Source of the DNA: Erythrobacter sp. SD-21
GTDB lineage: Bacteria; Pseudomonadota; Alphaproteobacteria; Sphingomonadales; Sphingomonadaceae
Length of the DNA stretch: 64,000 bases
Reading direction: 5' to 3'
Assembly: GCF_000181515.1 (NCBI RefSeq)
Contig: NZ_ABCG01000003.1
Coordinates: 124,001 to 188,000, forward strand
The notes beneath the pieces were generated by a model. It did no database searches. It was not told where the DNA came from and saw nothing but the letters and a program-made list of their open reading frames with translations. Position numbers and translations under genes: made by a program. Of this stretch, positions 41,981-56,425 are shown one piece after another. The first letter of the stretch is position 1. The number at the start of each line of letters is the position of its first letter.

Positions 41981-43212
41981 ACGTCCTGTTCCTTCATGCG
42001 TTGGAGCGCGGCGCGGCTGCGATCGCCTGTCGCATCGGCAGCCATCAGGCTGCGCAATATGCCCTCGCGTATGCCGCGGTCGGCCACGCCCAGCGTTTCC
42101 GAAGGCCAGATATCGAGGATGCTTTCCAAGATCGCGCAGCCGGCCACTACGAGGTTGGCGCGATCATCCCCGATGCAGGGAAGCTTGCGGCGGTCCACCC
42201 CGCTCATATGGCTGAGCCGGACCGAGATGTCGCGCATCGCCTGCGCGGGAAGAATGAGCCCGTCGACTGCCTGCCGGTCGTATTGCGGCAGTTCGAGATG
42301 GAGGCTGGCGAGCGTAGTGACCGTGCCGCTGGTGCCGAGCAGGCGGATCGGGTGTGGGCCTTTGGCGAACTCGCGCACTCGCTCGGCAAAGGGCTTGAAA
42401 CTGTCGCGCACTGTCTTGCGCATCCGGCGGTAGCGGTCGAGCCGCTCGTCCTCGCTGTCGTCAGAGCCTGTCACGGTATCGGTCAGCGACACCACACCCC
42501 AGGGGACGCTCATCCAGTCGATGATGCGCGGGACCGCGCCGCTCGGTTCGACCAGCACCAGCTCCGTCGAACCGCCGCCGATATCGAAGATGACCGCCGG
42601 GCCTTCGCCGTCTTCCAGCAGGATGTGGCACCCCAAGACGGCGAGGCGCGCTTCTTCCTGGGCTGAGATGATATCGAGCACGATGCCTGTCTCGCGGCGC
42701 ACCCGTTCGATGAACGCCTCGCCATTGGAGGCGCGGCGGCAGGCTTCGGTCGCGACCGAACGGGCAAGGTGGACGTGCCGGCGACGCAGCTTTTCGGCGC
42801 AGACGTGCAAGGCCGCCAGCGTGCGGTCCATCGACTCGTCCGAGAGGCGGCCGCTTGCCGCCAGTCCTTCGCCGAGGCGCACGACACGGCTGAAGGCGTC
42901 GATCACGGTGAAATTCTCGCCCGAAGGTCGCGCGATCAGAAGGCGACAATTGTTGGTGCCGAGATCAAGCGCGGCATAGGCCTGTTTGCGGCCACGCGGG
43001 ATCGGCGTCACATTTGCGCTCTGGATTACGGAGGGTCGGGCACCGGGCGCTTTCGCGTCGTGCGAAGCCGAGCCGATGCGCGCGCCCTTGTTCTTGGGGC
43101 GCTTGTCGGGCCGGGAGGGGCGCTTGTAGCGGAAATCGGCTACCTTGCCGGACGTGCCGCCCCTTGGTTTTCCGTGCCCCCGTTTCATGTCCGGCGGAGA
43201 CTGTTCCGCCAT
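41977..43212 (-). CDS. Ppx/GppA family phosphatase
   Basis: A 411-residue exopolyphosphatase/guanosine pentaphosphatase family protein of the ASKHA fold. The two phosphate loops are YAALDLGTNNCRLLIA and VIFDIGGGSTELVLVE. The catalytic Glu lies in ISAQEEARLAVLG. The first ~75 residues are basic and disordered (KRGHGKPRGGTSGK), an extension usual in sphingomonads. The start is uncertain; a second ATG at 43188 would shorten this tail by eight residues. It is coupled to rlmE and may link (p)ppGpp or polyP metabolism to stress, by family knowledge. Confidence 0.9.
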   Translation of the reverse strand: MAEQSPPDMKRGHGKPRGGTSGKVADFRYKRPSRPDKRPKNKGARIGSASHDAKAPGARPSVIQSANVTPIPRGRKQAYAALDLGTNNCRLLIARPSGENFTVIDAFSRVVRLGEGLAASGRLSDESMDRTLAALHVCAEKLRRRHVHLARSVATEACRRASNGEAFIERVRRETGIVLDIISAQEEARLAVLGCHILLEDGEGPAVIFDIGGGSTELVLVEPSGAVPRIIDWMSVPWGVVSLTDTVTGSDDSEDERLDRYRRMRKTVRDSFKPFAERVREFAKGPHPIRLLGTSGTVTTLASLHLELPQYDRQAVDGLILPAQAMRDISVRLSHMSGVDRRKLPCIGDDRANLVVAGCAILESILDIWPSETLGVADRGIREGILRSLMAADATGDRSRAALQRMKEQDV

Positions 43213-43403
43213 GGGGATATCTTTCGTTATTCCTCCCGCGCAAAACCACCTCGCGCGGGGACCTGTTACCGATGCTAGCGGCGGAAGGGCGAAGGGGCAA
43301 GCGTGCATGACTGGCTTGGGGTTGACCTTGTGCGCGCACGAAACTAGATGCGCGGCCTCTCTTGCGACGGCGAGACGATTCTCGCGAGTTGCCGCATGGC
43401 TGA

Positions 43404-43477
43404 TGCCCCGTCGTCTAATGGTAAGACTACGGACTCTGACTCCGTCAATTGAGGTTCGAATCCTCACGGGGCATCCA
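43404..43477 (+). tRNA. tRNA-Gln (anticodon CUG)
   Basis: A complete cloverleaf. The acceptor stem is TGCCCCG (43404-43410) with CGGGGCA (43467-43473), discriminator T, and encoded CCA (43475-43477). The anticodon stem ACGGA/TCCGT encloses loop CTCTGAC, giving anticodon CTG, which reads CAG. The T arm contains GGTTCGAATCC. The weak U1-A72 pair is a known identity feature of tRNA-Gln. It lies just upstream of the RTX gene cluster; no duplicated tRNA end was found downstream. Confidence 0.97.
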
Positions 43478-43646
43478 CTTTTCCCTCGCTGCCAACTCGC
43501 CACGCCCGTTCATGACCGGCGTGCCATGGCATGTGCAGCAGGTGTCGGCGGGAATACGGAATCCACAAAATATCCCGATTCAGGACGGCAAGTTTTTACC
43601 TTTCGCCGCGAAAGAGGCCCCCGGACGAAACCAAGGGGTCTCGACC

Positions 43647-44686
43647 GTGAAAAAGAACAAGTCGTACTTGCCGGAGGACAAGGTCCTTCGCCAGGAACTG
43701 CCCGGATCGGGAATGGCCGACGAGATTGTCGGCACCGAAGGTGACGACACGATCTCGGGCTATGCGGGCCAAGACCATATCGATGGCGGCGCGGGTGCCG
43801 ACACGATCTACGGCGGTCTCGTACGGCGGCGCGGATGCCGATACGCTCTACGGCCAGGAAGACAACGATCGCCTCAACCGCGACGGTGGCAACGACTTCC
43901 TTTATGGCGGCACCGGCAACGATATCCTGAGCGGCGGCTGGGGGACCGACTTCGTCTCCGGTGAGGAAGGCGACGACACCGCCACCGGCGGCGAGGGCGA
44001 CGACAAGCTCTATGGCGGTGACGGGATCGACAATCTGTCGGGCGATAACGGCAACGATCTCGTCCTCGGCTTTGCGGGCTTCGATTTCCTCTACGGCGGT
44101 CTCGGGAACGACCGCATGTTCGGCGGCGAGGATGACGATGTCATCGACGGCGAAGATGGCGACGACAGCGTCTATGGCGGCGACGACAACGACGAACTGG
44201 TTGGCGCAGACGGCATCGACTGGCTGTATGCGGGATCGGGCAACGACCTCGTCTACGCCGGTGAGAACGACGACACCGTGTATGGCGGGGACGGGCATGA
44301 CACACTGCTCGGCGAAGAGGGCAACGACCGCATCGAAGGCGGGGCCGGCTACGACTATATCATTGCCGGCGATGGCGATGATGTGATCTTCGGCGGCAAC
44401 GACAGCGACTATTTGTATGGCGATGCCGAACTTCCAGCTGGGCACCGAAGCCGACGATGCCGACGACAGGATTATCTACGACCAAACCACCGGTAATCTT
44501 TATTTCGATGCCGACGGGAACGGCGAGGGCGAACAGATCCTCGTCGCCAATCTCGGCAAAGGTACAGTGCTCGAATACACCGGTATCTTCTCTGGTGGCG
44601 GACAGGCCTCGGAGCCGGCCAAGGTGAGTGAGCCGGTCATCGAGCCGATCCAGGACCTCGCCGTCTGGGACATCTTTATGGTGTGA
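43647..44686 (+). pseudogene. RTX-repeat protein gene broken by two frame changes
   Basis: A hemolysin-type calcium-binding repeat gene split over three frames. It starts at GTG 43647 after AAGGGG, reading VKKNKSYLPEDK..., then GTEGDDTISGYAGQDHIDG. Near 43815 the frame moves by +1 and the repeats continue (GGNDFLYGGTGNDILSGG) to about 44425. There it moves +1 again into the C-terminal motif FQLGTEADDADDRIIYDQTT. The ~45-residue block usually found between the repeats and this motif (as in the next gene, from GGGGADVFVFN) is missing. So the second break looks like a deletion, not a read error. The last residues WDIFMV resemble the hydrophobic ends of type I secreted proteins. Confidence 0.75.
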
Positions 44687-45016
44687 CCCGGACAGGGTGA
44701 GGCGCAGCGCCTCCCCGACCGAAGCGCGGGCGCCGTTCCTTTCCAGGGAGCGTCGCCCGTTTTCGATTCCCGTCGTAAGCGAATCGGGTGGGCAGCTATC
44801 CCCGGGTCGTTAACAGTTTAGGGCCCCGCAATTCCCTGTTAACCATAATTCGACGTAATACCGTGAAATAACATGTGATTTTTCGCATTTTTCGGGAAAT
44901 ACGTAGTCCCTCGTTAACGTTTGGAGGCCATAACCCAGCGTGACGAAATCCATGGTTGGGGGCCATTCATGGTGCGCATGTGCCGGCCCCTGCCTTTTAC
45001 GGACGGGAAGACGCAG
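44687..45016. other. Intergenic region between the first two RTX genes
   Basis: 330 bases with no gene I can support. The first part holds an imperfect hairpin that probably terminates the broken RTX gene. The second part (about 44815-44925) is AT-rich with several TTAAC words, and likely contains the promoter of the serralysin-like gene. A TTG at 44921 opens the frame earlier but lacks coding character. Confidence 0.5.
44727..44763 (+). terminator. Probable intrinsic terminator after the broken RTX gene
   Basis: An imperfect GC-rich stem: CGGGCG at 44727-44732 pairs with CGCCCG at 44754-44759, extended inward past one mismatch. TTTT follows. Position about 40 bases past the stop is suitable. 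Confidence 0.5.
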
Positions 45017-47899
<2,883 letters not shown>

Positions 47900-48066
47900 G
47901 TGCGGTCCTGCTCCGACAGGAAGTGTTCGCAAACGAATGGGGACGGGCGTCGGCGCTGCCGGCGCCCAATTCGTTTGTGCGCGGAAGATTACCCGCGATA
48001 GTCCCCCGAAAACTGGATTTGCCTTCTAGAGTGACAGCGGTTGGCAACTGTGCCAGACCTCGCCCG

Positions 48067-48699
48067 ATGGTGCAGGAACGAAGCCGGACAACGCGCGCAA
48101 ACGTGCTCAAGGCGGCGCGTGAGCTCATTGTCGAGCATGGGCATGAACAGGTTTCCCTGAAGCAGATCTGCGAGCGTTCCGGCGTGTCCAACGGCAGCGT
48201 GTTCCATCACTTCGGCTCGAAGGAAGGCATCGTTCGCGAGCTTTTCCGCGAAGAGCGCGGAAAATACCTCCATGTGATCGCCGATGCGATCATCGGGCAC
48301 AAAGGTGATCCCTGCGATGCCTTCGCCGCCGGGACCCGTGCAGCCCTGACGTACCAAGCGAAGAATCCGGTGCGTTACGAGCGGCTAATCGCCGAATTTA
48401 TCGATGGTGAGTGGATGCGACACAATGTCGATGTTTGGCTCGAGGTGGCATCGAAGGAAGAAGCCCCCGTAATCCAGTGGGCCGCCGAACATTTCGCCAA
48501 CGGCGCTCTTCCAATACTGCCGCCCGCCTTCTTCCAAGCCAGCTTTCTCGGCCCGGTCGACCTGCTCGCCCGCGCGCATCGACAGGGGCGGCTTTCGGGT
48601 GAACTTGATGAGTATGGAGAAGCGCTAGGCAATGTTGTCAGCAACGGGCTTAAGGCCTTGCGCGGAAATATTTCAGAAGGTGCCGGGACCTCAGATTAA
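48067..48699 (+). CDS. TetR/AcrR family transcriptional regulator
   Basis: A 210-residue regulator with an N-terminal TetR HTH (about residues 10-55): TTRANVLKAARELIVEHGHE, then VSLKQICERSGVSNGSVFHH and FGSKEGIVRELF. The helical C-terminal ligand domain gives no hint of the inducer. It lies between two RTX genes on the same strand, so it may regulate them or itself; that is inference. The start ATG is plausible; a GTG at 48031 is an alternative. Two inverted repeats and a hairpin terminator follow. Confidence 0.88.
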   Translation: MVQERSRTTRANVLKAARELIVEHGHEQVSLKQICERSGVSNGSVFHHFGSKEGIVRELFREERGKYLHVIADAIIGHKGDPCDAFAAGTRAALTYQAKNPVRYERLIAEFIDGEWMRHNVDVWLEVASKEEAPVIQWAAEHFANGALPILPPAFFQASFLGPVDLLARAHRQGRLSGELDEYGEALGNVVSNGLKALRGNISEGAGTSD

Positions 48700-48720
48700 C
48701 AGGACAAGGTTCCTAATTCG

Positions 48721-48798
48721 CACGCATAAAATGCACGTGCGTCAAGTGCAAATTCCATGGACACAGTCGAGAGAATCAACGAAAATACGCATTTGCGT
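48721..48798. promoter_or_regulatory. Two short inverted repeats downstream of the TetR gene
   Basis: CGCACGCAT...ATG(CA)CGTGCG at about 48721-48744 and ACGCA-TT-TGCGT at 48787-48798 share the ACGCA/TGCGT core. They lie in the only regulatory gap before the third RTX gene. They could be operator sites, for example for the adjacent TetR protein, but no binding data exist. Confidence 0.3.
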
Positions 48799-48864
48799 CA
48801 ACACCCGAATGGGGCTGGGCCGGGGCCGATTTCCCGCTGATCTGATTGCCGATCATGAGCATGA

Positions 48865-48899
48865 GAAAGGGGCGCTGCCGTAAGGCATGCGTCCCTTTC
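48865..48899 (+). terminator. Probable terminator of the TetR gene
   Basis: GAAAGGG and CCCTTTC arms with a further CGC and TGCC pairing across one mismatch and one bulge; tetraloop-like GTAA. The T-run is short (CGTTTCC after the stem), so efficiency is uncertain. Confidence 0.5.
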
Positions 48900-48989
48900 G
48901 TCGTTTCCTGAACCGTCATTTCAGGGCGAATTCAGGATCGTAGCCGCAGGTTCTGACCAACAGTTCAGGACGCCTCGCAGGAGAAACTC

Positions 48990-52810
<3,821 letters not shown>

Positions 52811-52826
52811 AGAGCGCTAGGGTATG

Positions 52827-52848
52827 GGGGGAGTCGGAGCGCTCCCCC
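52827..52848 (+). terminator. Possible terminator hairpin after thiC
   Basis: A perfect seven-bp stem (52827-52833 with 52842-52848) with an eight-base loop, but no T-run. Weak evidence for intrinsic termination. Confidence 0.3.
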
Positions 52849-52874
52849 GGAGCGCGGAGACGTGCAAAGCATAA

Positions 52875-52932
52875 ATGAGCGAGGTGTACCGGGAGAAAGG
52901 CGAGAAGTTGTAGTTGCCGGAGGGGTACGGCT
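52875..52932 (+). pseudogene. Divergent remnant of a thiC 3' end
   Basis: Reading from 52875: MSEVYREKGEKL, stop, LPEG. This matches the thiC tail [17 protein letters not shown] residue for residue in most positions, with a TAG where thiC has TAT. Codons differ often, so it is not a recent copy of the local gene. It looks like the tail of a donor thiC brought in with the adjacent AT-rich gene. Confidence 0.7.
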
Positions 52933-52936
52933 TCTC

Positions 52937-52948
52937 GCCCACGTGGGC
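52937..52948. promoter_or_regulatory. 12-bp palindrome before the AT-rich orphan gene
   Basis: GCCCACGTGGGC is a perfect palindrome 21 bases before the start codon of the next gene, and TTGATCAA (52951-52958) follows. Possible operator, or chance. Confidence 0.25.
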
Positions 52949-52969
52949 TATTGATCAATCGAGGTGAGA

Positions 52970-54022
52970 ATGACGGTCTGTATTGGCATATCTCCTGATG
53001 CCTTTTGTATGCCTTTGCTGGTAACGGACACGCAAGTGACTAGTGAACACGGATCGCTCTTCGAGCAATTGCCGGGACGCAACGAACTCAAAGGTTGTCG
53101 CAAGTTTCTCGCTCGCAAAACAGAAATCATCAATGACGTTGCGGCAGTTGCTTGCGCAGGTCGAGTCACAGCCATCGCAGACTTCTTACAATACGCAGAT
53201 GTATTGGTTGGCGATGGGACCGGCGAAAGACCTCTAAGGGGCCTTTCTGAACGTGCGGGAGGCTATCCGAAGGGGCACCTTAACGCGATCGCATATCTAC
53301 CTAGAGTGCGTGAATGTGGCGCAGTCGAACTAGCATTCTTCAAGCCATTATCGATAGAACTAAGTGAATCAGACCTCTTTGGTAAAGTGGCGGCGATTGG
53401 CTCTGGATCAGCTGAGGCACTAAACCTTATTGAAGAATTGGCTCAAAACCATGAGAACATTTACGCTGAAAAGACTGGAAAATCCCTAGTTGCTCACCAC
53501 GTGTTCTTAGTAGATCAGCTAAATATGTTGGTTCTTGGCGAAGAGATATGGGTTAAGTTTGATGAGTTCGATGAAAACCGGCAGTCTTGGGGCGGTTTTC
53601 TTGAGTACACATATTTTGACATTCATGTCAAAAAGTGGAGAAGGCAGCCGCGAACAATCTATCTATTCTATCAACTCGATTTTGAGACCGAATATCGGCA
53701 CTCTGGCACCCCAAATCTAATAGACCGTTTGTACTTTTACGACCCCGGCGGTTCAAATGGGCGACTACTTGCTATTAGCTCGAGCCAAACTCGAGGGGTC
53801 TACGAAAACGAGTACATCTTCAAAAGCTTGTTGGCTAAAGATGATCTGCGCGAGTTTGATTGGACTGCGTGGCAGCCAGAGAAAGTGTGCGTGTTGGTCA
53901 ATGGCTTGTTGGAACGCGAGGGTAAATCGGAAGTTGTTTACCGTTATTCCGGCACCTACGCTTGCGATCAAGACAATGGTGTAACGATTTATCCAAGAGG
54001 AGGGGACAGGGCGCTATGGTAA
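52970..54022 (+). CDS. Orphan protein with proteasome/HslV-like Ntn-hydrolase N-terminal domain
   Basis: A 350-residue protein in DNA clearly AT-richer than its surroundings. Residues 2-175 resemble HslV and proteasome beta subunits. Thr2 would be N-terminal after Met removal (MTVCIGIS); Asp20 (LLVTDTQVT) fits the conserved Asp17; Lys45 in CRKFLARK fits Lys33; then NDVAAVACAG matches the strand-Gly turn, and AAIGSGSAEALNLIEELA matches the HslV AIGSG helix. Residues ~180-350 are an extension I do not recognise. No signal peptide or membrane helix. Good GAGG five bases upstream. Inference from eye alignment only; it could be an inactive homologue. Confidence 0.6.
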   Translation: MTVCIGISPDAFCMPLLVTDTQVTSEHGSLFEQLPGRNELKGCRKFLARKTEIINDVAAVACAGRVTAIADFLQYADVLVGDGTGERPLRGLSERAGGYPKGHLNAIAYLPRVRECGAVELAFFKPLSIELSESDLFGKVAAIGSGSAEALNLIEELAQNHENIYAEKTGKSLVAHHVFLVDQLNMLVLGEEIWVKFDEFDENRQSWGGFLEYTYFDIHVKKWRRQPRTIYLFYQLDFETEYRHSGTPNLIDRLYFYDPGGSNGRLLAISSSQTRGVYENEYIFKSLLAKDDLREFDWTAWQPEKVCVLVNGLLEREGKSEVVYRYSGTYACDQDNGVTIYPRGGDRALW

Positions 54023-54098
54023 TTCGAACCTTTTGGCCCATCTTTCGATAAACTTATGTATGACATGCTTTCAAGAGTTTGAGATACCTTGAAAAATA

Positions 54099-54268
54099 TC
54101 ATCGTTTCGCCGGAACCAGCTTCTCCACCAGCGCCCTGAGTTCGCTCGGCGTGGTGTGGCCGGCGACGATCTCGTGATAGCCGATGCCCGCCTCGCGCGC
54201 TTTTCGACCTATCGCTGCGCTGCTTGAGGACGGGCTTCCTTCTTCACCGCATCGCGCGAGGCGGCGCT
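54099..54268 (-). pseudogene. Divergent, frameshifted remnant of a DUF2726 gene tail
   Basis: On the minus strand it reads SAASRDAVKKEA, then 41 bases in place of the nine in the intact gene, with a stop and frame change, then AGIGYHEIVAGHTTPSELRA and LVEKLVPAKR, stop. The neighbouring intact gene has SAAARDAVKKEALRKAGIGY and HEVVAGHTTPSEVRALVEKL. Many silent differences mean it is not a recent duplication. It borders the AT-rich orphan gene on its right. Confidence 0.75.
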
Positions 54269-54273
54269 ATGGC

Positions 54274-54921
54274 TCAGCTTGCCTTGCGACCGAACTGCGC
54301 GACAGGACCAGTGCCAGCTCCTGCCGGAACCAGCTTCTCAACAAGAGCCCGCACTTCGCTTGGCGTGGTGTGGCCCGCGACGACTTCGTGATAGCCAATA
54401 CCAGCCTTGCGCAGCGCCTCTTTCTTTACGGCATCGCGTGCGGCGGCGCTGCCCTGATGGTGGCCTGTGCCTTGATATTCGATAGCGTGAACCACGCGGC
54501 AGTTTTCGTCCATCAGGGCGAAATCGACGCGTTTGGAATTGACGCACCCATAGGCATTGCGGTCGGGTGAGGAAAGAAATTCGCCCAGCGACACTTGCGC
54601 CATCACCTGCCAACGCGGATTACGACCGATCACCGCATCGTCAAGCGCTTTGAAAACAGAGGCTTCCGGCCGATTGAGCAGCGGGCGCGGCTTGAAGTCG
54701 GCAGCCATGACGATTTCGAGCTGGTTCGCAGCACTCGAAAGCTTGGAGTTATCGGCTCCCCCGCCTTTGCGGTTGTAGCGGCGATTGTTGTTTTTGCGCC
54801 TGCGGTTGCTGTTCTTCTTTCCGGCCTTGCTCCATTCGACAACAAGAAAGACGACAAGGGCCATGAGTCCGATCATGACGACCTGACTGGTCATTGCACC
54901 TTTGAATAGAGTCTCGAACAC
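54274..54921 (-). CDS. DUF2726 family protein, membrane-anchored
   Basis: A 215-residue protein with one N-terminal transmembrane helix (residues ~12-29), a very basic Asn/Arg/Lys linker (33-53) and a DUF2726 domain (about 75-190). The domain has RVDFALMDENCRVVHAIEYQ, with Asp133, Glu148 and Gln150 spaced as in PD-(D/E)xK nuclease-like folds, followed by HHQGSAAARDAVKKEALRKA. Nuclease activity is not shown for this family. A damaged second copy of its 3' end lies immediately downstream. Confidence 0.85.
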   Translation of the reverse strand: MFETLFKGAMTSQVVMIGLMALVVFLVVEWSKAGKKNSNRRRKNNNRRYNRKGGGADNSKLSSAANQLEIVMAADFKPRPLLNRPEASVFKALDDAVIGRNPRWQVMAQVSLGEFLSSPDRNAYGCVNSKRVDFALMDENCRVVHAIEYQGTGHHQGSAAARDAVKKEALRKAGIGYHEVVAGHTTPSEVRALVEKLVPAGAGTGPVAQFGRKAS

Positions 54922-55089
54922 TTGGGCCTCCGCTTAGCAGCCTACATTGGCTTTGCTGCCCCAATTATCGGGAAAACCTTTTGATTTTCCTACTCGGGTA
55001 GAATCGCCACTTCTTCGCCGCCTCCCCCGCAACCAACCACCCCTCCCACCGTTGTTGCAGTGCAGCATCTCGTTGCCGGAGTATCTCCC

Positions 55090-55380
55090 ATGACCAAGAC
55101 CCCCACAAAAACCTGGCCCGAACTCGCGATCGAGGGGTGGATGCTGGGGGCGGAAATGTCGGCGGTGATCTGGCTGCGCAGCTTGCGGATGATGACGGGC
55201 GGCAGGCTGGCGACGCGCGAGGCGGAGCGGATGGTGGGCGAGAAGATTAACGCCGCCATGACCCTCGTCCCCGAAGTCCTCGTGGGCGGCCTCGGCCAGT
55301 CGGCGGAGGAAGCGACAGGCCGCGCCATTGCGCATTACAGTAGGCCCGTTCGCGCCAATCGCGAGCGCCTGAGTCGGTAA
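55090..55380 (+). CDS. Small protein of unknown function
   Basis: A 96-residue protein starting MTKTPTKTWPELAIEGWMLG, moderately amphipathic, with no signal peptide. The helix-rich composition with REAERMVGEKINAAMTLVPE loosely recalls phasin-like or small helical proteins, but I do not recognise a family. It lies alone on the plus strand between the DUF2726 gene and a 59-residue gene. Confidence 0.6.
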   Translation: MTKTPTKTWPELAIEGWMLGAEMSAVIWLRSLRMMTGGRLATREAERMVGEKINAAMTLVPEVLVGGLGQSAEEATGRAIAHYSRPVRANRERLSR

Positions 55381-55442
55381 GTCCCGGCACCGCTGGCTTT
55401 CCGGGTGCTGGCTTTTCAAGGCGCCAGCGCCCATAGCGGCGC

Positions 55443-55622
55443 ATGGCCGATCTCTACCGCAAGAACCTCGAATCCGAACGCCGCAAGCTGTGGGGCGAAT
55501 GCCGCCTCAAGGGATTGAAGCGCGACACGCCCGAGCGCTTGCGCATTGCCGAGATCGACCGGCTGCTGGCGGAGCACAAGGCAAAGAAGCAGCAGCCGCC
55601 GGTCGAGCGCGAAGAAGGCTGA
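55443..55622 (+). CDS. Small basic coiled-coil-like protein
   Basis: A 59-residue frame, MADLYRKNLESERRKLWGEC onward, very rich in Arg, Lys and Glu and predicted helical. High third-position GC supports coding. Ribosome binding site is weak (GCGCCAGCGCCCATAGCGG region). Not recognised; function unknown. Confidence 0.5.
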   Translation: MADLYRKNLESERRKLWGECRLKGLKRDTPERLRIAEIDRLLAEHKAKKQQPPVEREEG

Positions 55623-55628
55623 AGCCGC

Positions 55629-55760
55629 CTAGTCGTTACGCATATTCTCCAGCCCCTTGATCGCGCCGGGCTTGGTGCTGGGGTTGGAAGCGTTGGTCTT
55701 CACCTTTTCCTGCTTGGGTTTGCGGTTCTCGCGGCTCTTCTTCTGCTGGCCCTTGGCCAT
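55629..55760 (-). CDS. 43-residue Lys-rich protein
   Basis: MAKGQQKKSRENRKPKQEK onward, ending GLENMRND. Strongly basic and disordered. GGAAAAG lies a few bases upstream of the ATG. Similar short Lys-rich frames occur widely in Proteobacteria, often annotated as hypothetical. It converges with the 59-residue gene, with six bases between. Confidence 0.55.
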   Translation of the reverse strand: MAKGQQKKSRENRKPKQEKVKTNASNPSTKPGAIKGLENMRND

Positions 55761-55863
55761 GGTCTTTTCCAATCGGAGCGGAATGCCCCGGCCGCACTAT
55801 GGGCCGATTGCAGGGAATAGATAGCGAAACCGGCGGGTGGCTCCGGTCCGGCCGGTTTCACCC

Positions 55864-56331
55864 TCACTCCATCCTCACCAGCACCCGGTCCAGCGCCTGC
55901 AGGAAGTTCGACCGATCCGTCTTGCTGAACGGCGGCGGGCCGCCACCAACTCCGTCCATCCCGGCGCGCAGGTCTTCCATGATCGCGCGGGTGGCGATGG
56001 CGCTGCCGATGCTGGCGGCGTCGAAGCTCTTGCCGTCGTGGCGCAGCACCGTCGCGCCTGCCTTGAGGCAGCGTTCGGCCAGCAGGATGTCGGCGGTGAT
56101 GACCACGCTTCGCTGTCCCGCGTTTTCCGCGATCCAGTCATCCGCAGCATCGAAGCCGTCCGAGACCACCACGCGCTTCACCCGCTCGCTCACCGGCACG
56201 CGGAAAGGGCTGTTGCTGACCACGCGGACGTGTGCCTTGCGGCGGCTCGCCACGCGATAGACCTCTTCCTTCACCGGGCAGGCATCGGCGTCGACGAGGA
56301 TGGTGACGGGGGTATCGGCGGATGGGTTCAT
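55864..56331 (-). CDS. YaiI/YqxD family (UPF0178, DUF188) protein
   Basis: A 155-residue protein with a PIN-like fold. The family hallmark ILVDADACPVKEEVYRVA is at residues 11-28, VVSNSPFRVP follows, and VITADILLAERCLKAG and GPPPFSKTDRSNFLQALDRV complete it. Some relatives are suspected nucleases because of the acidic cluster; no function is established. Confidence 0.92.
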   Translation of the reverse strand: MNPSADTPVTILVDADACPVKEEVYRVASRRKAHVRVVSNSPFRVPVSERVKRVVVSDGFDAADDWIAENAGQRSVVITADILLAERCLKAGATVLRHDGKSFDAASIGSAIATRAIMEDLRAGMDGVGGGPPPFSKTDRSNFLQALDRVLVRME

Positions 56332-56425
56332 TGCGCGGGCGATAGCGCAAATTCACATGCGGGGTTTGGATTTTTCGGGCGCACCGCCTAGGCCTTGCTT
56401 CCGCACAGCCATGGGGAGCCGCATC

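Noticed and set aside
43404-43477. tRNA-Gln as an integration site for a genomic island
   Set aside because: No direct repeat of the tRNA 3' end and no integrase gene were found downstream. The RTX genes have normal base composition.
43815-44430. Programmed ribosomal frameshifting in the first RTX gene
   Set aside because: No slippery heptamer is visible at either junction, and the second junction lacks a whole protein block. Deletion is the better explanation.
44693-44715. GAGGCGC-A-GCGCCTC inverted repeat just after the broken RTX gene
   Set aside because: The loop is too short for a full stem and no T-run follows; the hairpin at 44727-44763 is the better terminator candidate.
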